64,000 bases of DNA from Paludibacteraceae bacterium. GTDB lineage: Bacteria; Bacteroidota; Bacteroidia; Bacteroidales; Paludibacteraceae. Location of the stretch: NCBI GenBank assembly GCA_017550335.1, contig JAFZPM010000048.1:1-64000 (forward strand), written 5' to 3'. The translations under genes and the position numbers were made by a program. How positions within the stretch are numbered: position 1 is the stretch's first letter; the number at the start of each line of letters is the position of its first letter. Under the pieces are notes generated by a model. That model was not told the DNA's origin. It saw only the letters and a list, made by a program, of their open reading frames with translations, and ran no database searches. Positions 25,619 through 32,433 of this stretch are shown here, one piece after another.

Positions 25619-25645
25619 TTTCCTTAATATTATAATCTATTATTT

Positions 25646-26335
25646 TCAAATTAATCCAAGTTTTCTCAAATGCTCTAAATGGTCTCTGATAATTGTGGCC
25701 ATTTCATCAATCATTTCACACGAAACTCCATTACTCAATTGTCTTGTATGGATGACAAGTCTTCTTGGGTCATTTTTATCAACGTGAGTCCAGAAACGAT
25801 TTTTACTTTCTTTTTTACCATATTCCTGACTAAATTCCACGTGGAATGTATTATCTATTTCTCTTACCTTATCATCGTTCTTTATATAACCTCCACATGC
25901 TAATATTATGACAGGAAAATCCTGTATGAACTTCGACTTCTCAAAAAAACGCAATCTCTCTTGTATAAATGGTTTTGCCTCAGAATATTTACTATTCTTA
26001 CGAGGTTTGCTACTTAATTCCGTAGTAAAAGCGTACTTTTCAAAATCAAACAGTCCAGAATTGAATTCCACTTTTGGTTTATAGACTTTTTCAATCAACG
26101 ATTGGTAATTGCACCAAGTTGGATTTTTACCACGCTTTGCATTTCCAAAGTCCCCTCTTTTACAACGTTCATATTGTCTCTGCAATTCCTCTTGTAATGA
26201 TATTTTCGTTTTCAAATCCATATAGGGTTCTTTACCGATAATCATAATATGAGCATTAGGATTTCCTTGTCCACACCACTCATTATGATCCTTACATTCT
26301 TCTAAGAACATTTCAAATAGTCTTTTTCTATCCAT
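25646..26335 (-). CDS. Uncharacterised cytosolic protein with uracil-DNA-glycosylase-like motifs
   Basis: This 229-residue protein lacks a signal peptide. An early 'AHIMIIGKEPY' recalls the motif-A strand-loop (GxDPY / GQEPG) of the uracil-DNA glycosylase superfamily. 'VIILACGGYI' looks like a following beta strand, and 'RLVIHTRQLSNG' stands where the family's second catalytic His-containing loop would be. Tryptophan-rich 'NPTWCNYQSLI' resembles the loop after motif A. The resemblance is partial and I do not claim activity. An immunity protein or a nucleic-acid enzyme are both possible. Confidence 0.5.
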   Translation of the reverse strand: MDRKRLFEMFLEECKDHNEWCGQGNPNAHIMIIGKEPYMDLKTKISLQEELQRQYERCKRGDFGNAKRGKNPTWCNYQSLIEKVYKPKVEFNSGLFDFEKYAFTTELSSKPRKNSKYSEAKPFIQERLRFFEKSKFIQDFPVIILACGGYIKNDDKVREIDNTFHVEFSQEYGKKESKNRFWTHVDKNDPRRLVIHTRQLSNGVSCEMIDEMATIIRDHLEHLRKLGLI

Positions 26336-26495
26336 ATTGTATATTATTCAAGTTTCGCAAGTAAATATATAGTATAAAAAAACGATAATACATCGTAAAG
26401 AAAAATAGGCTAAAGTTTTGATAATCTGCTGATTATTACTATATTAGTGTTGCTAAACAAAATTTAGAATTGTCTGATGTGATTTTGCCATGATA

Positions 26496-27026
26496 TTATT
26501 TTGTAGACACGCCAACCAGCCATATTCCATCTTGGAGATTTACAGATATCTCTTTGACATCTTTCTTTTTTAGTTTCAAAAAGATACGAGCAGTTTTACA
26601 ATCCATGATTTCTGTCCCATTAATAAAATATCTTACACTATCGCACACAGAAACCATTTCGGTTAATTTATTTGAGACAACACTGTTCACATATAAATAC
26701 CCTGATTTTGGAGTTTTTGTATATATATACATCGAATAAGGCAAACGCAAACTCTTTTCAATGGTTATGCCTTTTATCAAGTGTTCCATATCGCCATCAA
26801 ATTTAGAATAATAACAATCATTCAAAACATTAGGAATATGAGAAAACCCGATGGAATCAGCACTAACCAAAAGAATATTATCTACACTTCGCTTGTATCT
26901 ATAATTATCAGAACATAATTCTCCAATAGTTTCTTTTTGGGGAAACAACAACTGGGGAAATAAAATCACCAATAAGATTAACAAAATTTTATGGCCAATC
27001 TTCATTTTTTGTTTTACTCTCTTCAT
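26496..27026 (-). CDS. Secreted or membrane-anchored protein of unknown function
   Basis: The likely start is ATG 27026 (MKRVKQKMKIGHKILL) or the next Met at 27005, giving a signal peptide ending near 'FPQLLFPQ'. The longer frame to 27083 lacks sense and overlaps the neighbour. The mature part of about 145 residues is beta-rich ('YMYIYTKTPKSGYLYV', 'CDSVRYFINGTEI') with no recognised domain. The upstream lipoprotein gene ends 53 bp away on the same strand. Confidence 0.6.
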   Translation of the reverse strand: MKRVKQKMKIGHKILLILLVILFPQLLFPQKETIGELCSDNYRYKRSVDNILLVSADSIGFSHIPNVLNDCYYSKFDGDMEHLIKGITIEKSLRLPYSMYIYTKTPKSGYLYVNSVVSNKLTEMVSVCDSVRYFINGTEIMDCKTARIFLKLKKKDVKEISVNLQDGIWLVGVSTK

Positions 27027-27079
27027 TTTTATCTTCGTGTTATAATTATATGTTTCATACATATATATACATGACAAAA

Positions 27080-27502
27080 TCATCTAGTGGCAACGGAACT
27101 CTCGTGTTCAAGATATTCTTCTAATGTTTGCCGTGCTTGAGTATGTCCTTTTTGAGCAGCCTTTTCTAAATATTCTAACGCAATTTTTTTCGTGGTAACA
27201 TCTAACGAATCAGAATTTTCATATAAATACCAAAGACGGTCATAGACATCATAATATGCCTGTGGGTAATTATATTTATTTGCCATAATTAGAGCATAAG
27301 GCAAAAACTTTTCAGGCGAATAGTCTAAATAAGAAACAAACAAATCATAATAAGCAGATGTGTCGCCTTTTTCTATCACTAATTTTTCTAATACGCTATC
27401 AGGTATTTCTCTATAATTCATTGGAACACCTTTGTCCTTTTTTAGATCACAACTCATAATCATAAACAAAAGAATAAATATATATATGTATTTTTTTTTC
27501 AT
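27080..27502 (-). CDS. Lipoprotein with a short TPR/Sel1-like helical region
   Basis: From ATG 27502 this 140-residue protein has a lipoprotein signal (KYIYIFILLFMIMSCD). It continues as a helical repeat with 'YYDLFVSYLDYSPEKFLPYA' and a Sel1-like ending 'ALEYLEKAAQKGHTQARQTL'. Such scaffolds usually mediate protein binding. The open frame extends upstream into a probable displaced toxin tail (27503-27610) with no separate stop, so a GTG at 27574 could in principle give a fused protein. I prefer the ATG because it begins the signal peptide. Confidence 0.65.
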   Translation of the reverse strand: MKKKYIYIFILLFMIMSCDLKKDKGVPMNYREIPDSVLEKLVIEKGDTSAYYDLFVSYLDYSPEKFLPYALIMANKYNYPQAYYDVYDRLWYLYENSDSLDVTTKKIALEYLEKAAQKGHTQARQTLEEYLEHESSVATR

Positions 27503-27610
27503 AACGGCATATTTATCTTTATCATCATTTTTATACTTGAATTTGTCCCACCAGCCCGGATTTTCTTTTGGCACCCATTCCCCATTATATGATTCGATTT
27601 CTTCGCCACC
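27503..27610 (-). pseudogene. Probable toxin C-terminal tail in frame ahead of a lipoprotein
   Basis: Between a TAA stop and the lipoprotein ATG the frame reads 'GGEEIESYNGEWVPKENPGW' and then a charged Lys/Asp tail ('KYKNDDKDKY'). This is soluble, toxin-tip-like sequence unrelated to a signal peptide. It has no start of its own apart from a GTG. I read it as the last residues of an exchanged toxin left in front of its immunity gene. Confidence 0.45.
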
Positions 27611-27639
27611 TTAATATTCTTTAATTTTTTATTTTCCTT

Positions 27640-28116
27640 TTAATGGTTCATAATTTCTTGATTAACATCTGGGAACAACAACCAAGAAGGAACTTCTGAT
27701 ATTTTGAGTCTACCCGAAAGCAAATAGAGTCTATTCCCTTCTGCTACTTTGACTCGATTACTTTCATCTAAAAGATAAAAGAGACCATCTGGGAATGCAG
27801 AACAAACATAACAGAGGCCTTTGGAAACAACTAATTGTTGTCCATCTGTTCCAATTAATTTTAATATGGGGCATTGTATTGACCTTACTCTTTCAACGGA
27901 CATATCACTTAGAATAATACGACCAACCTCGGGCACATCAAAGTCTATCCCTTGAACGAGTGCAATCGTATCATTTTTAGTTTCATTACCCGTAGCCGTA
28001 ACACCCTGGACTTGATTTTTGCGAAACAATTCCTTTTGACTACCACATCCACTATTCAGACTTAAGATCATAATAGCCAGAATCACTCTTATAAAGACAA
28101 CTTTGAACCGTTCCAT
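27640..28116 (-). CDS. Lipoprotein, single-unit relative of the duplicated lipoprotein
   Basis: This 158-residue protein starts at ATG 28116 (MERFKVVFIRVILAIMIL); the frame opens three codons earlier. Signal and lipobox (LNSGCGSQ) match those of the protein at 22122-22874. The mature part carries one copy of the repeat: 'ILSDMSVERVRSIQCPILKL', then 'GTDGQQLVVSKGLCYVC' and 'YLLDESNRVKVAEG'. Function is unknown and immunity is suspected from context. The gene lies 31 bp downstream of the FISUMP fusion gene. Confidence 0.65.
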   Translation of the reverse strand: MERFKVVFIRVILAIMILSLNSGCGSQKELFRKNQVQGVTATGNETKNDTIALVQGIDFDVPEVGRIILSDMSVERVRSIQCPILKLIGTDGQQLVVSKGLCYVCSAFPDGLFYLLDESNRVKVAEGNRLYLLSGRLKISEVPSWLLFPDVNQEIMNH

Positions 28117-28147
28117 AAATCTCATATTTTAGCATTAAATCAGGAAA

Positions 28148-29362
28148 TCACAGACTATCTATTTCCTTCCTAGTGAGACCTGTCGCTTTGGAAATGGTTC
28201 TCTCGTCCACCCCCATCTCCATAAGATTTTTAGCTCTACTAAGTTGCTCGTCCCGCTCACGTTCCGCCTCCCGTTCCGCTTCTCCTTTACAGAATTCCTC
28301 ATACAGCTTCAAAAAACTCTTTTCATCGACGCCATATGATTTCATACTGTCTTTGCACGATTCAAATATTCTCATCACCTCTTTTTTCTCGCTATCGTGT
28401 GATTCCCAATAAGCGGCATTTCCCTTGTCTTCGACGGAGCCCAGAACATGACCTAACAAATCCCCCGGGTCGTCATCAACCGTTATGAATGGTTTTACCC
28501 TTAAGATATCTATCGCCACTGGCATCACGTATTCCTGCATTGAAGATTGACGGATTAAAAAGCAAATATCAGACAAAGAATAATCTTTCACCTGCACATG
28601 GTATAAATTATAATATCTCATCCCAACATTTGTCCATGTCGGAATCTCACCTTTCCATGGTCCATACACCTGTTCCATTGTTTTCCGTTCCTTCATTTCA
28701 ACAAGGATCTTACTATATGATTTAGGGTGAGGATTTGAAATGGCGCGAATCGGATAGCCATAACAACGTGCTTGATAACAATTAGTTTCCACGCTTGGTG
28801 CCCACCCAAAACAATCGAGTCCATAGGCTGAAGGGTTCTCAACTTCTGTAGATAAAGAAGAAGACCAATAAAAAGCATACTGGTAATCAGGGGCCTCATC
28901 ATCTTTACATACCCCAGAAACGGGGAAAAAGATCATGTTTAGGTTCTCTTTAGATATGCCAACGATGCCAGCGACACCAGTTCCTTCAAAATCATCAACA
29001 GGCCACCACTCACAATAATCCACCAATTCAATCATATCTTCTTGAGTTGGCATATACCAAGAATCCCCCCAAATAGTTCTTGCTGCATCATCCATTTCCT
29101 CCAGTATGATTTTATAGTCTAACACTCCAGATTCTTTATATGCGCAATATTTTGAATAGGAGCCTTCTTCCCCGAACTTGTAATTTGTGTTAGCATACAA
29201 CTTCTTAGGAGATGTTTCTCCCCATGCAAAGTAATCCCCGTGTTCGTGAAGCTTGTGTGCACCAAGGTTGCAAGTCGCCCATAAATTACCACTTGGAAGA
29301 CCTAGATCCACATAATCATGTCCGCTTACCTGTCCGCTTGTATTTTGGTATTCTTCAAACAT
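28148..29362 (-). CDS. Fusion of FISUMP domain, CDI-immunity-like domain and Rpn tail
   Basis: This 404-residue protein has no signal peptide. Residues about 12-215 form a FISUMP domain ('YVDLGLPSGNLWATCN', 'GDYFAWGETSPK', 'WYMPTQEDMIEL', 'GYPIRAIS'). Residues about 225-325 resemble contact-dependent-inhibition immunity proteins: 'DYSLSDICFLIRQ', 'EYVMPVAIDIL', 'DPGDLLGHVL'. Residues about 360-404 are an Rpn-type tail ('AKNLMEMGVDERTISKATGL'). FISUMP proteins normally end right after 'xxRAI/RSV', as at 30122-30784, so the rest looks joined on. Internal Mets at about residues 223 and 229 could start the immunity part on its own. Confidence 0.7.
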   Translation of the reverse strand: MFEEYQNTSGQVSGHDYVDLGLPSGNLWATCNLGAHKLHEHGDYFAWGETSPKKLYANTNYKFGEEGSYSKYCAYKESGVLDYKIILEEMDDAARTIWGDSWYMPTQEDMIELVDYCEWWPVDDFEGTGVAGIVGISKENLNMIFFPVSGVCKDDEAPDYQYAFYWSSSLSTEVENPSAYGLDCFGWAPSVETNCYQARCYGYPIRAISNPHPKSYSKILVEMKERKTMEQVYGPWKGEIPTWTNVGMRYYNLYHVQVKDYSLSDICFLIRQSSMQEYVMPVAIDILRVKPFITVDDDPGDLLGHVLGSVEDKGNAAYWESHDSEKKEVMRIFESCKDSMKSYGVDEKSFLKLYEEFCKGEAEREAERERDEQLSRAKNLMEMGVDERTISKATGLTRKEIDSL

Positions 29363-29561
29363 AAAACGCTGTTGCTTTTAATCGTTTACGACTGGTTCTC
29401 AAGTATTTATCATAAAGTCCCATCCGACAACCCGAATGGAGGATTCACGATGCGAAGTAAACGAGCCGCCACGCAATCTTTCCGCGCACCTGAAAAAATA
29501 ACTAAAAATTTTTTTAGAGGCATGTACCAATACGGTCCGCCTCAATAAACGGGTACCCGAC
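29363..29561. other. Intergenic spacer
   Basis: This 199-bp spacer lies ahead of the FISUMP fusion gene. It is less AT-rich than the neighbours in its middle part (29460-29490). I see no coding pattern, promoter consensus or clear hairpin. Confidence 0.4.
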
Positions 29562-30035
29562 CTACCAACACCTAACACCTTTCGAATTCGGTTTTGTTTT
29601 ATCTGTCCAAATCACTTTCCCCACCGAATCTGTCTTAAAATGCAAATACGAAGCGGACGCATCTCCATTAGACATTGAACGTACCTCATACTCCATATTC
29701 GGGAGCAAAGTTGTTTCTGTAGAATCCTTAAATCTATATCCTTTGTTCTTTTCATGAATGTTTTCATAGACATCGGCAAAATAGAATCTCTTCGAAAGGC
29801 AATCAGACGACCCTTGTATATAGAAATCAGATGATTTTTCTTTGTTGTATATTTCCAGTCTATATATCTGCGCATCAAACCTAAACATATTTTTCCTCAC
29901 AACACATTGGTTTTGAATGTCAACATATATATTATTATCAGGCATTAACGCCATCATTATTGCCCCCAAAACAAGTATTATTAACAGACCATAAAACAAT
30001 ATATTCAACAATACATTCAATATTTTTCTTAGCAT
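29562..30035 (-). CDS. Membrane-anchored protein of unknown function
   Basis: This 157-residue protein has one N-terminal membrane helix ('ILFYGLLIILVLGAIMMAL') after a short basic start. The exported part of about 125 residues is beta-rich ('DAQIYRLEIYNKEKSSDFYI', 'NMEYEVRSM'). It ends in 'SKGVRCW'. No domain is recognised. Confidence 0.6.
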   Translation of the reverse strand: MLRKILNVLLNILFYGLLIILVLGAIMMALMPDNNIYVDIQNQCVVRKNMFRFDAQIYRLEIYNKEKSSDFYIQGSSDCLSKRFYFADVYENIHEKNKGYRFKDSTETTLLPNMEYEVRSMSNGDASASYLHFKTDSVGKVIWTDKTKPNSKGVRCW

Positions 30036-30121
30036 ATCTTTAAAAGCTTATATTTGCTTGATTCTCAATCCGATTCTCTCTTACATAAATCACCGAAGTA
30101 CCAGTATGGTCAAAAACAGAT

Positions 30122-30784
30122 CTAAGGTCTCACAACAGATCGTACACTTTGTCCATACATGCGGTAATCGCCTTTCAAATTTCCGCCTAATTCCCAAAAT
30201 CCTAAGCTATAGCCCCCATCAGGATATTTCTTGTCAAGCGAAGATGACCAGATATAACTGTATTCGCCAACTTTCCCGAAATGAGTGAGGCAACGATATC
30301 CCGCCGCAGGGAAAAATATGGTTCGATTGTTCTTTTTACTGGTTCCCAACAATCCCGCGACACCACTGCCGTTAAAGTCTATTACGAATTCCCAATTGCA
30401 ATTTTTATACAATTCGGTTAGTTCAGCGATGGAAGGCATGCGCCATCCTTTCCCCCATCTTACGGTGGCCACATCATCTTCATCATCTAGTACGCCCCTA
30501 TTGTCCACATCCCCGTATTTATGCGATGTACAATATTTGGATTGAGTTTTATGATTATCCAAACACCATTTATACGTTTTCCAGCTGTAGTCATTCTTGG
30601 GGGTAGTCTCACCCCATGCGAAATAGTCGCCAAATTCGGTGGGCTTACTGGCCCCCACATTGCAGGTGGCCCATTTCAAACCGCTTTTTAGTCCGAGATC
30701 CACATAGGCATGTCCTCCTATCTCGCCAGATACCGAGACACCATCATTCAGACTTACGCCATTATCCATATGTTTCCGTGTCAT
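30122..30784 (-). CDS. FISUMP-domain protein without signal peptide
   Basis: This 220-residue protein has the Fibrobacter succinogenes major paralogous domain: 'YVDLGLKSGLKWATCNVGAS', 'GDYFAWGETTPK', 'GWRMPSIAELTELY', 'IFFPAAGY', 'YIWSSSL', 'GQSVRSVVRP'. Members are usually exported lipoproteins, but the N-terminus here (MTRKHMDNGVSLNDG) has no leader, as in the fusion at 28148-29362. The function of the domain is unknown. It is close to its relative, separated by one small membrane protein gene. Confidence 0.75.
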   Translation of the reverse strand: MTRKHMDNGVSLNDGVSVSGEIGGHAYVDLGLKSGLKWATCNVGASKPTEFGDYFAWGETTPKNDYSWKTYKWCLDNHKTQSKYCTSHKYGDVDNRGVLDDEDDVATVRWGKGWRMPSIAELTELYKNCNWEFVIDFNGSGVAGLLGTSKKNNRTIFFPAAGYRCLTHFGKVGEYSYIWSSSLDKKYPDGGYSLGFWELGGNLKGDYRMYGQSVRSVVRP

Positions 30785-30808
30785 TGATTTCTTTTCCGAT
30801 TAGTCCAT

Positions 30809-31348
30809 TCACCACACGACATACAAATTATGTTTCCCCGCGATCTCTTTTAGGGTTTCACTCTCTATGCATGTAAAGAAATGCAGATAGTATTCATAAC
30901 CCATATAGAACTTAATCTTTCTTCTCCTATTACTGAGACTTAAGTTAAACGCATAACGTAACATGAGCCTAAATAGACACATGGCAATGGGAATCGGGAT
31001 CCTATTTTTCTCCTCGACTTCATGGATCAACGTCATACATTCCGATTCGTCAAAATTCGGATCCAATTTACAAACGCCTTTAATACGGTCCCTAAAAACT
31101 TTTTTTTCGTATTCCCAACTCCAATCTATTGTCAGATAACGACATCCCGCGATGTCCAGGCAATCTTCAACGAATGCTATAAAGTGGTTTTCCACCACCA
31201 AGTACTCTTCTAGAGATAGGCGTTTCCCTTCAAATTCCCTACCGATGTCGGAGAATTCTGTCCATTCATCTTTCGTATATACGCCCTTCGCATCATAATA
31301 CTTGGGATTATATTTCGCTATAACTCGCTCTTTTATCCGCATATCCAT
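30809..31348 (-). CDS. Cytosolic protein of unknown function, immunity-like context
   Basis: This 179-residue soluble protein has no leader. It is charged at the start ('KERVIAKYNPKYYDAKG', 'YTKDEWTEFSDIGR') and helical in the second half ('AMCLFRLMLRYAFNL'). The build (small, acidic, cytosolic, strand-helix mix) and position are typical of immunity proteins of polymorphic toxins, but I recognise no specific family. The start may be Met at 31348 or 31342. Confidence 0.55.
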   Translation of the reverse strand: MDMRIKERVIAKYNPKYYDAKGVYTKDEWTEFSDIGREFEGKRLSLEEYLVVENHFIAFVEDCLDIAGCRYLTIDWSWEYEKKVFRDRIKGVCKLDPNFDESECMTLIHEVEEKNRIPIPIAMCLFRLMLRYAFNLSLSNRRRKIKFYMGYEYYLHFFTCIESETLKEIAGKHNLYVVW

Positions 31349-31371
31349 CTCCGAATCAATTAGAGTACAAT

Positions 31372-31671
31372 TTATTTCCCCAAAGCATCCATTAAATAAA
31401 GTACTAATGCTAGCACTAATACAAGCAACGGCGGAACAATCACATCAAAGATGAAAAAAACACGTTTTTTCCATTGCTCAGGAACAGAAAAAAGTCGTAA
31501 TATGCCAACCAGTATCAACATCCACAAACTATGTGCGATTAGCCAAAGGATGAACACCGCAGCCCAAAAATTCCTCGTGTCTTCATGCCCCACACCAAAG
31601 TGTTTTAGCACGACCTCCATTAGGATTAAGAGTATGCGAATCGATGTTGTAATAAAAAAACACTTTTTCAT
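31372..31671 (-). CDS. Small membrane protein (three helices)
   Basis: This 99-residue protein has three hydrophobic segments ('FWAAVFILWLIAHSLWMLIL', 'VFFIFDVIVPPLLVLVLALV'). It ends 'YLMDALGK'. A decayed duplicate lies 12 kb away at 19420-19640, showing that this gene moved or was copied within the island. Function is unknown. The stop of the next small gene upstream lies 19 bp away. Confidence 0.65.
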   Translation of the reverse strand: MKKCFFITTSIRILLILMEVVLKHFGVGHEDTRNFWAAVFILWLIAHSLWMLILVGILRLFSVPEQWKKRVFFIFDVIVPPLLVLVLALVLYLMDALGK

Positions 31672-31690
31672 TCTCTTTTCAGCTTATCCA

Positions 31691-31822
31691 TTATTTATCT
31701 TCTTTTGTGTGTGACACCTTCTCTCCCGTGAGGGTATAATAGACGTGTTTCCCATGAAAATCCACAGCATAGGACTGCAGAGAAAAAGCGATGGAAAGCA
31801 ATATGTATACCAATCTTCTCAT
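31691..31822 (-). CDS. Short secreted peptide
   Basis: From ATG 31822 a 43-residue product has a signal peptide (RRLVYILLSIAFSLQSYA) and a 25-residue mature part ('VDFHGKHVYYTLTGEKVSHT'). It could also be the 5' stump of a larger lost gene. A frame opening at 31885 adds an unrelated leader overlapping the neighbour and is not preferred. Confidence 0.4.
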   Translation of the reverse strand: MRRLVYILLSIAFSLQSYAVDFHGKHVYYTLTGEKVSHTKEDK

Positions 31823-31841
31823 TTGTATTTTCACAAAACAA

Positions 31842-32429
31842 TTACCTAAAACCAAGGAAATCACCCAAAAAATGACCATCTGCATCCATATGATCCCTTA
31901 CAAATACTTCTTTGGGGATTCCTTCCGCAAGGCTAATTGTGTCAGTATATTTTCCCAACACTTCTATTCCACAATCAATCACTTTGAAATTAAATTCTCT
32001 ATACATCCCACCGTAATACTTTCCCAACCTTTCACCATCTCGATAAATAGTCAATCTTTGATTACCATGTAAGGATTCCTCCATGTAACCAAATCTATTG
32101 TTTTCAAGTATTACATCATATTCCGTCTGACAACATTTAACAGTACCCAAATATTTCAACTCTCTTATCAATATTCCATCCTTGTCATATAACGAAAAGG
32201 AAAATGAATCCTCAACACATTTATCCTGCAATGCTATTCTTTCGAAAAACATCGAGGTTTCTTCATATCGGTTGGGAGTCTTACCTTCCACTTGGGAACC
32301 ACTACCACAAACAGAATCCACTACGACAGCAAGCGTATCGCTTTCTTCCACGGAGTTGGTTTGCGCTTCCTCTTTTGGAGAACAGCTGCAACAGATCAAG
32401 ATGGGTAAGAATGATAACCAATATCTCAT
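31842..32429 (-). CDS. Lipoprotein of unknown function
   Basis: This 195-residue protein has a lipoprotein signal (WLSFLPILICCSCSPKEE). The mature beta-rich part contains 'SFSLYDKDGILIRELKYLG' and 'RLTIYRDGERLGKYYGG', which look like repeated strand pairs. It ends 'GHFLGDFLGFR'. The start lies 4 bp downstream of the stop of the alpha-2-macroglobulin gene, so the two are likely co-transcribed. Confidence 0.65.
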   Translation of the reverse strand: MRYWLSFLPILICCSCSPKEEAQTNSVEESDTLAVVVDSVCGSGSQVEGKTPNRYEETSMFFERIALQDKCVEDSFSFSLYDKDGILIRELKYLGTVKCCQTEYDVILENNRFGYMEESLHGNQRLTIYRDGERLGKYYGGMYREFNFKVIDCGIEVLGKYTDTISLAEGIPKEVFVRDHMDADGHFLGDFLGFR

Positions 32430-32433
32430 ATAT

